IMG/VR virus record: IMGVR_UViG_3300050045_000003
Location: 1 to 27,311 of that record
Source of the DNA: a virus
Direction: 5' to 3' (one strand)
DNA length: 27,311 nt
Of this stretch, positions 1-8,735 are shown in pieces. The translations under genes were made by a program, and so were the position numbers. Each line of letters opens with the position of its first letter. The first letter of the stretch is position 1. The notes under the pieces are model-generated. The model did no database searches. It was not told where the DNA came from and worked only from the letters and a program-made list of their open reading frames with translations.

Positions 1-1712
1 TCGAACTGGTCGGCTACTGGTCCAGCAGATACCAATTGGATAATCTGTGGAGCGAGTTGCGATGCAGCAAACTTCGCCATCATGTTCGTGCCAGCTAGGA
101 CATCTACGTCATACTCGGCATTGTAGACATCGGTGATGTCACCGTCGTACGCCTTGCCTTGTTGTGTAGTGAGAACCCTGTTGACCTGTTCAATGGTCAT
201 GTGCTCGTGAATCAACTCAAGGAATTCCCTAAGGACTGGTAGATAGACCAAGTCAATGAAGATTTCCAAGAAGTATTGCAGACCTTGAATGATGTCTGTA
301 GAGAACGCTTGGACTCCTTGCGCCGTACGCGCCGTACCTGTGGGCATCTCGGAGCCGCTCTGTGCGCCGACCTTTGCCATAGCACGAGCATCAGACTGGG
401 CTATGAACTCCAGCCCTGCTTTGCTAACATCAGGAATGACTAGAGGTTTCAGTTCTCCACTCTCATTGATAACTCGACCTGGAGATATGGGGATAGACTG
501 TGTGCCTGGGCCAACGCCCTTCAGCAACTGGAATACGGGATTGAGCAAGAGAGCAAGGGAGTCAATGCTGTTATTCATTACACCTTGCTGCAATCTTTGC
601 TCACCTGCTAGTAGTCGTGCTGCACCGAAACCCCAGGCAGAACCTAGAACATCGATGAATGCACAGGAGTGATACGGCAGTTTGCCGAATTCATTGTCCT
701 GATTACGGATTACTAACTTCCTCTGCAGCACAGAAACGACTGTGTGTTCGGTCCTGTACTCCAGAATCTCTAATGGCTGCGCCATTGGGTCTTTGCTTGT
801 GGCTTCAGACTCCAGTTGCGCTTGGTACTCACGCCAAACTGCACGCTTGTCGGCACCCAACGTGTCCTCGGTCATCTCCTGCTTGTTAGCCAGGAAGAAT
901 GCGAGTTCCTCATTGGTCGGAATGTTCTTGTAATCTGGGTCATCCCTCAACTGGTCGAGACCGTACCCATCGGTCATAATCTGCTTGATGACGAACTTGG
1001 CACCGTGCTGGACATCCTGCCGTTTCAATCCTGGGTCCACCAGAATCATCTTCAGGTCCATGCACTCGTAGCGGGGAAGTTCTAACTCCACCTCCTCCAT
1101 CGTGCCCTTCATCTTGCCTTTGTCATCCTTCTTGTAGACCTTCTTTCGAATGGTCTTGGATTCCCAGCTAGTGCCGCCGACCATGAAGCCGTACGTTAGT
1201 GCGGTCTTCAGAGATATTCTCATCTCCTCCTTAGTCTTGGCTTGCTTCATTGCCCAGTCTAGCAGTGATGCATTGGCACGTGCGGCCTCGGGTGCCGTAG
1301 TTCCTATCGGTGTGACGATGAATGGTTGCGTATGACCTTGTCCAAACAATGACATGTGCAGTGCGTGCATGATTTTCTCAATGGCTTGCATCGTCACGTG
1401 CATGGTCAGGTTGGCTCTGGGTTTGCCGTCTGCCCATTGGCGTGGCTTTGTCCATCCTCGTACTAGGTCATCAGCATTCTCAACACCCGTTGGAACGAGA
1501 CCTTTACTCTGCAGGTAGCTGATGGTTGACCATGCGTCACTCAGCACAATGCCAAGAGCTACTTCGTCACTCCACGCTTCACCGTCTGTTGACACTTCAC
1601 TGGCTGTAATAGGTGACAGTGCGGCATTCATGTTGATAGCTTCAGGCAGAGTTGCAAAGCCGCCGCTAGACAACATCACTCCAGCGTCCTCTGGTATTGT
1701 TGGTACTGGCAT
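1..1712 (-). CDS. Portal-like protein 2, cut by the window edge
   Basis: The first 570 codons of a gene that runs off the left edge. The ATG at 1712 follows TAGGAG with good spacing and lies 8 nt after the terminase stop. The sequence has the layout of a phage portal (dodecameric connector through which DNA is packaged): a mixed N-terminal half, then a stretch near residues 310-350 containing FGAARLLAGEQRLQQGVMNN, which resembles the stem region of podovirus-type connectors. A TGTARTAQGV segment follows near residue 450, and such T-R-T-A-x-G-V segments recur in portals. Its position directly after terL is the classic portal position. A second portal-like gene lies at 23929-26613, so one of the two may have another connector role. 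The family call rests on reading and context, not on a search. Confidence 0.6.
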   Translation of the reverse strand, partial: MPVPTIPEDAGVMLSSGGFATLPEAINMNAALSPITASEVSTDGEAWSDEVALGIVLSDAWSTISYLQSKGLVPTGVENADDLVRGWTKPRQWADGKPRANLTMHVTMQAIEKIMHALHMSLFGQGHTQPFIVTPIGTTAPEAARANASLLDWAMKQAKTKEEMRISLKTALTYGFMVGGTSWESKTIRKKVYKKDDKGKMKGTMEEVELELPRYECMDLKMILVDPGLKRQDVQHGAKFVIKQIMTDGYGLDQLRDDPDYKNIPTNEELAFFLANKQEMTEDTLGADKRAVWREYQAQLESEATSKDPMAQPLEILEYRTEHTVVSVLQRKLVIRNQDNEFGKLPYHSCAFIDVLGSAWGFGAARLLAGEQRLQQGVMNNSIDSLALLLNPVFQLLKGVGPGTQSIPISPGRVINESGELKPLVIPDVSKAGLEFIAQSDARAMAKVGAQSGSEMPTGTARTAQGVQAFSTDIIQGLQYFLEIFIDLVYLPVLREFLELIHEHMTIEQVNRVLTTQQGKAYDGDITDVYNAEYDVDVLAGTNMMAKFAASQLAPQIIQLVSAGPVADQF

Positions 1713-1720
1713 CGTAACTC

Positions 1721-3328
1721 CTATTCAAGACCGATTTGGTCGTACTCATCCCACTCTGACAACTGCGGTCGCACAAGCGAATTGGTTAACGCATTGTTGC
1801 GCTCGGCGTCGTTTATCAAAGCGATGATGGGATTCACTGGCTTTGGTGGCATTGGTAACGTACAGAAATTCTTGGTCAACTCTTGGTAGAGCAGGGCGCA
1901 TGTGTCAGGGTAGTCATCGTGATTGTTGCGTCCCTTGGGGAATTCCGTGGCTTGCTGCACCAACTTATCCCACTTGGCAAGTCCTTTGAAGAACTTGAAC
2001 CGCCCACGCTTCACCTGTCCTGCCCAACCTAGAACACGAATGTTCTTGGCGTCATCTTGGTTGTTCACCTTGATGAACTCTGTTGTGATGAACACGTTGT
2101 ACTGCCGTGCTACCATCTTCAACAGCGGCTCAAATACCTTGCCTGATGCCGAACCTTCTAGCATCACTTTGACTGGTCTATGCTTCAATGCCATGGTGAC
2201 AATGTGTGTGGCTAACTCCATAGGTTGCCACTGGCCACCGATTTGGTCTCGTACATACACGATTCCCGTCAGGTCCATCGCACCCGCTTGAATGACACAG
2301 TCATCTGAGGCTATGGTATTGGTGGCTGCTACATCGACTATTAGCACAGCCGTGCTCATGTAAGGTGCCTGACTTCCGTCTATACAGGCAGCTTCCATTT
2401 CTTCTTTGGTGATAGCTCGGTTGCCTTCGTGTATCGGTTTGTTCAGATACTGGCATGCGAAGAATGCAGGGTCCTGCAACTGCAACGCCATGAGTGATTC
2501 ACGTGTGAAGCCGCCGACTTGTCCATTCTTCTTTATGTACTTGGGGAACCGTACGTCGGACTTGTCATCACTCCAACAGTCCTTGACGCTTATAATCCAC
2601 TTGCCTTCGGTATCCCATCGTATAATCTGTTCGTATAAATCTCCGAATGCCCAGCGTGTGCCTGATACCCACCGTGCGCCGTTCTGCACCAGTGGCTGAC
2701 ATCCTTGGTAGTCCTGCTGCACCTTGAGTAGCAGTTTGGGGCTGCGGTAGTTTGATTCGTTCTGCAAGTCATCGAACACGCCAAGGTCATAGTGCTGACC
2801 CGTCTTGATGGCTTTAGGCGATGCTACTGTTACGGTCGCCTGTGGAATCTGCTTGCGTACACGGCAAGGTACCGTGAAGCGCATTGCCGACCCTTGCATT
2901 TCCTTCTTGGTTCCGCAGAACTCTGGAAAGAACTCTTGCAACTTACTTCCCTCAGCTTCACCAGAGAAGTGTTTGTAGACTTCAGCTATGAACAACTGAG
3001 TTACTGCGATGCTGCCCTGCATACACAGGATTGCGATGTCAGGATTGTTAAGGATTGCCTGGATGATGATTACCTTTACGGCAGTGGACTTGTAGTGTCC
3101 TCTGCTCCAGATAACCATGATGTCTTCCTTGGTGGCAATCTGCTCTGCCCAAGGCTTGCCTTCAGCGAAGGTTGGGTACAGGTCGAACAACTCTTGGTGA
3201 CAAGGTTGGAAATCGTAGCCAAGTATTTCGTTGGCCAAGTACATCTTGTCAGTGCGTGCTCGGTCCCGTACCTCAACCCGCTCTTTAGCTAAGGAGAGAC
3301 GAGGGTCTACTGCTGTGGTGTCTTCCAT
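1721..3328 (-). CDS. terL: Terminase large subunit
   Basis: This is the ATPase-nuclease motor that pumps phage DNA into the prohead and cuts it to length. The 535-aa length is normal for the family. A Walker A-type loop, SRGHYKST, is at residues 75-82, and a Walker B with the catalytic acidic pair, GVFDD, is at 183-187. The C-terminal RNase H-like nuclease begins at LIVDVA, with a candidate metal-binding Asp at 332 and further acidic residues at 342-343; the HDD near residue 480 could complete the site. The ATG at 3328 follows AGGAG. It is followed 8 nt later by the portal-like gene and preceded by a 44-aa basic peptide. No small-terminase gene is recognisable in the window. Confidence 0.93.
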   Translation of the reverse strand: MEDTTAVDPRLSLAKERVEVRDRARTDKMYLANEILGYDFQPCHQELFDLYPTFAEGKPWAEQIATKEDIMVIWSRGHYKSTAVKVIIIQAILNNPDIAILCMQGSIAVTQLFIAEVYKHFSGEAEGSKLQEFFPEFCGTKKEMQGSAMRFTVPCRVRKQIPQATVTVASPKAIKTGQHYDLGVFDDLQNESNYRSPKLLLKVQQDYQGCQPLVQNGARWVSGTRWAFGDLYEQIIRWDTEGKWIISVKDCWSDDKSDVRFPKYIKKNGQVGGFTRESLMALQLQDPAFFACQYLNKPIHEGNRAITKEEMEAACIDGSQAPYMSTAVLIVDVAATNTIASDDCVIQAGAMDLTGIVYVRDQIGGQWQPMELATHIVTMALKHRPVKVMLEGSASGKVFEPLLKMVARQYNVFITTEFIKVNNQDDAKNIRVLGWAGQVKRGRFKFFKGLAKWDKLVQQATEFPKGRNNHDDYPDTCALLYQELTKNFCTLPMPPKPVNPIIALINDAERNNALTNSLVRPQLSEWDEYDQIGLE

Positions 3329-3349
3329 GGTCTTCTCCTGATTGTATGG

Positions 3350-3484
3350 TTATTTCCGCTTGGGCGCGGATTTCTCGGCTCGTTTCGCAGCCCACTTCGC
3401 GGATTCAGCCGCGACCTTCGCATGCCCTTTTGCGAGGTGTGCTTGCAGTAGAGCCATCGCTTTTGTGTCAATTGTTTTCGTCAT
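3350..3484 (-). CDS. 44-aa Lys/Ala-rich basic peptide
   Basis: A short gene between the repeat fibre and terL. The ATG at 3484 follows AAGGAG at 5-nt spacing, and this ribosome site overlaps the stop codon of the preceding fibre gene. The stop at 3350 leaves 21 nt before the terL start. The product is strongly basic and helical-looking, with many Ala-Lys pairs (for example KVAAESAKWAAKRAEK), and it ends in PKRK. A nucleic-acid-binding role would fit the composition. A small terminase is unlikely at this length. I do not recognise a family. The case for a gene rests on the ribosome site, the tight packing and the coding-like composition. Confidence 0.6.
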   Translation of the reverse strand: MTKTIDTKAMALLQAHLAKGHAKVAAESAKWAAKRAEKSAPKRK

Positions 3485-3493
3485 GAGGTCTCC

Positions 3494-4732
3494 TTAAACT
3501 GGGGTCGTGTTAAACAGCACCCACGATGCATCGCCCGCTGCACCAGATGCGATGCAGAGGTACATGTTCCCATCACTGGCGATTGAAATTTGACCAGCGG
3601 TTCCCGCCGTTCCAGCAGAAGTCGGGGGTGCTCCTACGACCGTGAACCATATGTTGCCGCCGTTAATAATGGTGTCCGTGACTTCAGAATTGCCAATGAC
3701 CGCCATGTTATCGGCAGTCGCTTGTGCTCCGTAGCCGATTACCGTACTGTTGCTAAAGTCTCCACCTACATCTGCGGCAGCACCTAGACAGGTGTTGAAA
3801 CTGCCAGTGATGATGCTTTGTCCGTTCGTGTCTCCGATGGATGTGTTGTAACTGCCAGTAGTGAGGCGCGAGAGTCCACCACTACCAAATGCGTTGTTGT
3901 TCGTGCCCGACGTGCAAGCATACAGTACGGAAGTACCGAAACCGTTGCTTCCCGCTCCGTTGTAGTTCGCCAGAGTGAATGGACCGAAGGCGCAGTTGAA
4001 GCCTTCTCCGTTAGTGAAGCTGGTCATCGCCTGATAGCCAAAAGCGAAGTTGAATCCACTTCCGCCGTTCAGGGAGTTTAGTGCCTGATAACCAAACGCA
4101 TCATTGTATCCGTTGGTGCAGTGCTCAAGCGCACCAGAGCCGAATGCGTTGCATGCGTTGCCTGCAGCTACAACAGCATTGAGTGCTGAGTCACCGAAAG
4201 CGCAGTGGTCGCTGTCCGTAGTGCACAGGAACAAAGCCGCACGTCCTACTGCAGTACAACTTGCGCCTGATGTGAGTGCATTGAGTGCGTTGAGTCCAAC
4301 TGCGGTGTTGTAGTTGGAGTTGCTATTCTCAAGTGACCCAGTGCCGACTGCGGTGTTGTTTTCGCCTGTGATGTTGGTCGATAGTGCGTCTTCGCCCATT
4401 GCGACGTTGCTGTTTGCTGTGGTGTTAGATGCGAGAGCGTTGACTCCTACGGCTGTGTTGTGTGAACCACTGATGTTAGCGGTCAGGGCTTCATTACCGA
4501 CTGCAGTGTTGTTATCACCAATCGTATTGGCTGATAATGCGCCAAAGCCAACTGCGACCATGTGTACGCCAGTCGTGTTGGCGGAGAGAGTACTGATACC
4601 CAGAGAGGAGTTATTGGCATCTACTTCACCAAGGAACGGATTGACTTGTTCTACGCCTGCAGGATGGAACAACACTCCTATTGTGTTCGTGACGACGGAA
4701 TCGCCGCCCATTTTGTGAATAAAGGCTGTCAA
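3494..4732 (-). CDS. Repeat-containing tail fibre or adhesin-like protein
   Basis: Residues from about 40 to 330 are a run of imperfect 17-residue repeats with the pattern NTxGxxNTAVGxxALxx. This resembles the head repeats of trimeric autotransporter adhesins (YadA type), which also occur in phage fibres, so a trimeric, rod-like receptor-binding or fibre protein is likely. The C-terminal 80 residues lack the repeat (GQISIASDGNMYLCIA and around) and look like a small beta-rich tip. The start is probably TTG at 4732, because AAGGAG lies 7 nt upstream; the first in-frame ATG is at 4711. The gene follows a 208-aa protein and precedes terL. Role inferred from repeat type and position. Confidence 0.7.
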   Translation of the reverse strand: MTAFIHKMGGDSVVTNTIGVLFHPAGVEQVNPFLGEVDANNSSLGISTLSANTTGVHMVAVGFGALSANTIGDNNTAVGNEALTANISGSHNTAVGVNALASNTTANSNVAMGEDALSTNITGENNTAVGTGSLENSNSNYNTAVGLNALNALTSGASCTAVGRAALFLCTTDSDHCAFGDSALNAVVAAGNACNAFGSGALEHCTNGYNDAFGYQALNSLNGGSGFNFAFGYQAMTSFTNGEGFNCAFGPFTLANYNGAGSNGFGTSVLYACTSGTNNNAFGSGGLSRLTTGSYNTSIGDTNGQSIITGSFNTCLGAAADVGGDFSNSTVIGYGAQATADNMAVIGNSEVTDTIINGGNIWFTVVGAPPTSAGTAGTAGQISIASDGNMYLCIASGAAGDASWVLFNTTPV

Positions 4733-4743
4733 TTAAATTCTCC

Positions 4744-5370
4744 TTAATGTGTAGGCATCGAAACGATGCGCTCTGAAATTGTGTATGCTGATGCTGGGCC
4801 TGTGAAGGTTCCAACACTAGTTACTGTCGATCCGCCAAGCACCAATATTGGGTAGGTTTCCATAACCACGTTTGCAGAATCTAACGGCAAAATAAGCGTT
4901 ATGACCTGTGTACCTGCGCCGTTAGCCGCCATATAACTGATGTTAGTTGCGTAGGTACTACCCGGCGAACCTGTACCAATGGAAGCAAGGTATAGTGATA
5001 TAGCGTACATAGTGCCCACGCCAGCAGGGGCAGTGATAGACACATTTTGTGGTACAGAAGTGTTCACTGCCTGTACCGATGCCGTGACCGTGGGTACTGC
5101 AGGGGTGGGACCACCTACCAAAGTATCGAGGATCACAAAGTTATTTGCGATTGTAGAACTCATGTCGTCTGTAGACAGGTTCAAATTTGGCGTCTCAGCC
5201 GAGGGGTAGTACGGAATTGTCGAGGCAGGTGTCCCCGGCGTCTGCGGGTTGTTATTTATACAGTCCTGCACATAAAGATTGGCTTGGTTTAGCGTGGGCT
5301 GTGGCCCCTGTTGAAAGCCTTCCGCCTCAGCTTGTGCCTTGGACAATTCCGCTAGGGTAAGTGGTGCCAT
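4744..5370 (-). CDS. Unknown probable virion protein, 208 aa
   Basis: The ATG at 5370 is preceded by AAGGAG. The first 60 residues are Gln/Asn/Pro-rich (AELSKAQAEAEGFQQGPQPT). The rest is Thr/Ser/Val/Gly-rich and probably beta-structured, as is common in phage tail and fibre-accessory proteins. No catalytic motif, signal peptide or membrane segment is visible. It sits 11 nt upstream of the repeat fibre gene and downstream of the glycosylation cassette, so a fibre or baseplate accessory role is the best guess. I do not recognise the family. Confidence 0.6.
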   Translation of the reverse strand: MAPLTLAELSKAQAEAEGFQQGPQPTLNQANLYVQDCINNNPQTPGTPASTIPYYPSAETPNLNLSTDDMSSTIANNFVILDTLVGGPTPAVPTVTASVQAVNTSVPQNVSITAPAGVGTMYAISLYLASIGTGSPGSTYATNISYMAANGAGTQVITLILPLDSANVVMETYPILVLGGSTVTSVGTFTGPASAYTISERIVSMPTH

Positions 5371-5379
5371 AGTGTCTCC

Positions 5380-5580
5380 TTAGTATCTTACTTTGATGTC
5401 ACGCAGTGCTTGCGTTTGTGTCTTTCGTCGTGCCCAAAACGCTATGAGCGATGGGTTCTTGTACGCTTCCTCAAGAAGTCGTAGTCTTTCCAGTTCAACT
5501 AAGTGCTCCTGCGCGGCCACCTTGCGATCTTCTACGGCCTGTTCATTCTGCACCTTGTTCAATTCATCCAACATTGACAT
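5380..5580 (-). CDS. Small coiled-coil protein, 66 aa
   Basis: A short, charged, helical product (VEDRKVAAQEHLVELERLRL and on) with a heptad-like pattern over residues 10-42, followed by a basic tail. The ATG at 5580 lies inside the end of the upstream glycosyltransferase gene (17-nt overlap), and GGAG is 10 nt upstream. A second ATG two codons later (5574) is equally possible. The stop is 9 nt before the next gene. Function unknown. The overlap and spacing support translational coupling with its neighbours. Confidence 0.55.
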   Translation of the reverse strand: MSMLDELNKVQNEQAVEDRKVAAQEHLVELERLRLLEEAYKNPSLIAFWARRKTQTQALRDIKVRY

Positions 5581-6313
5581 TTTTCTGAGTCTCCTCGTAC
5601 ACCTTGTAGAACTCTTCTATTATTCTGCCTATGGGGGTGGTATGCTGCCCTAAGTCTAAGTACATACACCATGCAAAAGTGTCCGTGGGTGCAACAAGCC
5701 CAAACGGCTCTGGCCTTTTAGGTGAACGCAGAGGACGTTGCAACGGTCTGTTGTTTTGTGGTGCTCCTCTGTGCAGAAAATACCTTTGGTCATCGTGCAG
5801 GAATATTCCGTTCACGTGAAGCACAGTGCTTATCCATGCTTCATCGTTAGCATGGTAATAGCTGTGAGTGCTTCCCGGCCTTCCCGGCAGCGGGGCATTT
5901 ATAACCATCTCCATAGCCTTACGGTTTAACCAGTAGCAGAAACCCCAAGGGGTGTGTATCTCTGTTAATTTTCCGTTTGGATTTCTTGGACCTACAAAGT
6001 CGTGCTCCAGACAGTCCGACGCCAGCATTGACTCTGGTTTCAAAACCACGTCGTCATCACATTTGAGAGCGTTGCTGTATCCATGCTCAAATGCCCACTT
6101 AAACATGGCTTGTGCTTTCTCTGGTATAGAGTAGTAATCATCAGGAACAGAAAGAAACACCTCGTCGTCCTTTGGCTCTCGTGCTGCTCCTACTCCCAAG
6201 AAGAACCTAACGTCTGCTTTGTCTTTTGGTACATGTTTTAACCAAGTGTCCCGTATTGCTTGTTGATAATCAGTACGTGAATGACAGTTTATTATTCCAA
6301 TAAGAGGTTTCAT
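5564..6313 (-). CDS. GT31-like (galactosyltransferase-type) glycosyltransferase
   Basis: A 249-aa protein with the layout of family GT31 (beta-1,3-galactosyl/GlcNAc transferases, GT-A fold). RDTWL at 21-25 is the conserved early motif, followed by VRFFLG (35-40), DEVFLSVPDDYY (about 50-61) and the metal/nucleotide-sugar-binding DDD triad at 86-88 (LKCDDDVVL). An FVG and a GFCYWLNRKA segment follow, where GT31 enzymes have their acceptor-side GGxxY(W/V)LS motif. It overlaps the upstream glycosyltransferase by 4 nt (ATGA) and the 66-aa gene by 17 nt. It is one of three related enzymes in this cassette (others at 7914 and 10046). Substrate unknown; the target could be a virion protein or a surface polymer. 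Confidence 0.8.
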   Translation of the reverse strand: MKPLIGIINCHSRTDYQQAIRDTWLKHVPKDKADVRFFLGVGAAREPKDDEVFLSVPDDYYSIPEKAQAMFKWAFEHGYSNALKCDDDVVLKPESMLASDCLEHDFVGPRNPNGKLTEIHTPWGFCYWLNRKAMEMVINAPLPGRPGSTHSYYHANDEAWISTVLHVNGIFLHDDQRYFLHRGAPQNNRPLQRPLRSPKRPEPFGLVAPTDTFAWCMYLDLGQHTTPIGRIIEEFYKVYEETQKNVNVG

Positions 6314-7440
6314 CGTCTTACCAACTTCCTGTTGTGAGAAGATGTAGTTCCTCCAAAAGTAAGATTGTCAACTTTTGGCCGCTTCAGCGCTCTCAACCCT
6401 CTGCGTTCTATAGGGACCATCTGCTCATTGTATTTTTTGTAGGACTCTAAGTCAAAGTCGCCGTTGTACCTGTACTTGAAGTCGAACATTCCCTGCATGT
6501 CCCAGTCCCTGTCGTAGCCATGTACTATGCAGAATGGATCGTTTCGGCCTGTTACGCACTCTACGCCTGATAGCACATCTACATTATTCTTTACAGACAG
6601 TTTTCTAGTTCTTCTTGCTGTGGGGCACTGAGGGTTAAATTCTACCCATTCATGTCCTTCTTTTGGCTCTCCCAGTCCGGGGTAAAGAATGGCAGTTCTT
6701 AGATCAACCACCGGATGTGCATCTTTTAGGTATGGTAAGCATTTAGACCTAGCGCCTATCCACCATACAGGGTGCAAGCACGCTGCAAATCCTTCCGACC
6801 ATCTAGGAATATACAGCTCACTCTTTAGCGGTTCTTGCCGCAACACAAAGTTTATCCATGCTTGGCATGGAGGGAACGGACCTTGGTATTTGTAGCAACC
6901 AAGGTGAGCTTGATGAAACACCTCTGCCATTAGCTCTGCTTTACCCGCCCACGCTCCGCCGTTTATCACTTCTTCATTTTTAATCGACTGGTATTCGTTT
7001 TCCCCCACTATGGTACGAGACCACATCTGGTTGGTTTCTTCTTGCTCGATAGTGACGCACTCGGTAGAGGCAACTATACCGTGCATTCCTATGTTCTGCT
7101 CCATCCACACACTGGGGTCACTTTGTAGGATTAGGTCCTTGATGTCCAACCAAAAGATATAACGAAACTCTTTGTAGTGGTCCTTCAGGTACTGGTCGCA
7201 AACTCGCATGCGTGCATGAAAGAACGGGTCTTGTGGTTGTGGTAGATCGACCAGCTCGAAGCCGTACTCTAGCAGTTTTTGCCGGGTGTCGGAACGTATA
7301 CCCCACACCAACATCACTTTGCGTCCTGTGAATCCGCTGCGCTTAATGCTTACGAGGTACGCTTCGACGCCGGGGTATGAACCGGGACCAACCCACGTTC
7401 CGCCAAGTACACCTAAGATCAAGTCATTAGTTTTGTCCAC
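6310..7440 (-). CDS. GT-A-like glycosyltransferase (376 aa)
   Basis: The best start is GTG at 7440, because AAGGAG lies 6 nt upstream and the sequence from there (NDLILGVLGG) looks like the first beta strand of a GT-A fold. A longer reading from 7485 is possible but lacks this site. RYIFWLDIKDLILQSDP (about 93-109) contains a DxxD at 99-102 in the place where such enzymes carry their DxD-type metal site. EEVINGGAWAGKAEL further on resembles the acceptor-side region of nucleotide-diphospho-sugar transferases. The C-terminal third is basic. The end overlaps the next GT31-like gene by 4 nt, and the start lies 14 nt inside the upstream GIY-YIG gene. Exact family uncertain. Confidence 0.65.
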   Translation of the reverse strand: MDKTNDLILGVLGGTWVGPGSYPGVEAYLVSIKRSGFTGRKVMLVWGIRSDTRQKLLEYGFELVDLPQPQDPFFHARMRVCDQYLKDHYKEFRYIFWLDIKDLILQSDPSVWMEQNIGMHGIVASTECVTIEQEETNQMWSRTIVGENEYQSIKNEEVINGGAWAGKAELMAEVFHQAHLGCYKYQGPFPPCQAWINFVLRQEPLKSELYIPRWSEGFAACLHPVWWIGARSKCLPYLKDAHPVVDLRTAILYPGLGEPKEGHEWVEFNPQCPTARRTRKLSVKNNVDVLSGVECVTGRNDPFCIVHGYDRDWDMQGMFDFKYRYNGDFDLESYKKYNEQMVPIERRGLRALKRPKVDNLTFGGTTSSHNRKLVRR

Positions 7441-7927
7441 AGGATGCTCCTTGTGCTCGCCTTCTAGCGGAAGACCAAGGAACACCTTTGTGAGATTCTC
7501 TGAGTCTTTCTTTGTGTTCTTCTGAGAACTTCACATCCGTACGCAAGAGTGACAAGTTTCTTTTGTGTTCTTCTGATTGGTGCTTTCCTAGGTTTCTTTT
7601 GTTTCCTAGTAAGTTTTTTCGTATCTTCTCTCGGGTCTCTTTGCTTCTCTTGGAACCTGTAGAAGGTCCAACTCCACCTTCGGAAAGGTTTCTCAATATT
7701 CCAGTAGAATTAGTTTTTCTACCAAACAGAGATATGTACCACAGCTCTTTTTCGTAAGCCTCTTCTTCAGACTCCCAATACTGAATAAAAATCCTTGCCT
7801 TATCCGTAGGTCTATGCGTAACGTGATGATTACTGGTATAAGCACGTCTTCCTTGCCCTTTGCCAACGTAGTACGGAGTACCATCCTCTCGCAACCACAA
7901 ATACGTGTAGAAGTTAGGCTGATCCAT
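7427..7927 (-). CDS. GIY-YIG homing-type endonuclease 1
   Basis: A free-standing nuclease (166 aa from ATG 7927; a GTG at 7933 would add two residues). The N-terminal catalytic core is seen in FYTYLWLREDG followed by YYVGKGQGRRAY, with YLW for GIY and YVG for YIG; the R of GRRAY fits the conserved arginine. From residue 95 there are Ser/Lys/Arg-rich repeats (SKETREKIRKNLLGNK, SEEHKRNLSLL, SEEHKERLRESHKGVPWS) typical of NUMOD3 DNA-binding motifs. It starts inside the end of one glycosyltransferase gene and ends inside the start of the next, with no strong ribosome site, so translation is probably coupled. Paralogous to the gene at 8699-9172. Probably a selfish element, not a sugar-pathway gene. 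Confidence 0.87.
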   Translation of the reverse strand: MDQPNFYTYLWLREDGTPYYVGKGQGRRAYTSNHHVTHRPTDKARIFIQYWESEEEAYEKELWYISLFGRKTNSTGILRNLSEGGVGPSTGSKRSKETREKIRKNLLGNKRNLGKHQSEEHKRNLSLLRTDVKFSEEHKERLRESHKGVPWSSARRRAQGASCGQN

Positions 7928-8735
7928 GCTCACACCATCTGTCGTAGAGTTTCAGGTGGGAAAGGCTCCCATCCAAGTTCATCACTGGTACGTATTCGTG
8001 ATCTGAGCATCGACCAGCGTAAATGTCTCTCATTACCTTGTAGGGATACTGTCCCAAGTGCGTGGTAATGATGTCGTTTTGCTTAGTGGGAACGGCCCCT
8101 TCTTGGTACTGTCCGTACCGTGGGTCATGATGCAGATGTATGTCGGACTTTTGAAGCGTCCAACCTGCCCACCCGTCGTCTGCCCAGAAGTCAACGTGCG
8201 CATTGACAAGAATCTCTATACACCTTTTACTGAGCCAGTAACCTGCACCGCCTTGAGGACACCTGTTCGTGTCGTAGGTCATGCCAATGAAGTCGTGCTC
8301 TTCAAACCCGCTGAACATCAGTTTTTCAACGTCGATGTAGGTGTCGCAAAAACAGTTGAACACGTAGTCATAGCCGTTGCTCAAAGCCCATCGCCATGCT
8401 AACCTAGCTTTGTACGACACATGAACAAGGTCATCAGGCACATGCAACACCACCTCGTCGTCTTTCGGCGTGTAGTCGAAAGGTAGTGGTTTGTTGTTGG
8501 CGTTCTTCCCTTGCGTAAGCGGGTGTGCTGCCTCAAACGATTTGTTTACGTCGTACTCGTCTTCTCCAGTCGGAGTCCCGTCACCCACGAAGATTTTGTA
8601 ATCCAAGCCAGGGAACTTTGACACATCCTGAAGAAAAGTTGCTCTCTGGGCTTTGTGCACTCCACTTCTGCACCCTTCCACCCAGCCGAGGATGCATATT
8701 AAGACGCGTGGGCTGATCTGCGTGCTTCCGACCAT
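7914..8735 (-). CDS. GT31-like glycosyltransferase (273 aa)
   Basis: RVLICILGW at the N-terminus, KIFVGDG (47-53), a DDEVVLHVPDDLVHVSYKARL stretch (92-112, shown here in part: VVLHVPDDL), WALSNGYDYVF and then FCDTYID at 129-135 follow the same order as the other GT31-like proteins here. The canonical DDD is altered to CDTYID, so metal binding would rely on D131 and D135. GGAGYWLSKRCIEI matches the acceptor-side GGxGYxLS motif well. The start ATG at 8735 follows AGGGGG and lies 37 nt inside the end of the upstream GIY-YIG gene. The end overlaps the next GIY-YIG gene. Probably active, with a substrate specificity different from its two relatives. Confidence 0.7.
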   Translation of the reverse strand: MVGSTQISPRVLICILGWVEGCRSGVHKAQRATFLQDVSKFPGLDYKIFVGDGTPTGEDEYDVNKSFEAAHPLTQGKNANNKPLPFDYTPKDDEVVLHVPDDLVHVSYKARLAWRWALSNGYDYVFNCFCDTYIDVEKLMFSGFEEHDFIGMTYDTNRCPQGGAGYWLSKRCIEILVNAHVDFWADDGWAGWTLQKSDIHLHHDPRYGQYQEGAVPTKQNDIITTHLGQYPYKVMRDIYAGRCSDHEYVPVMNLDGSLSHLKLYDRWCEHGSA

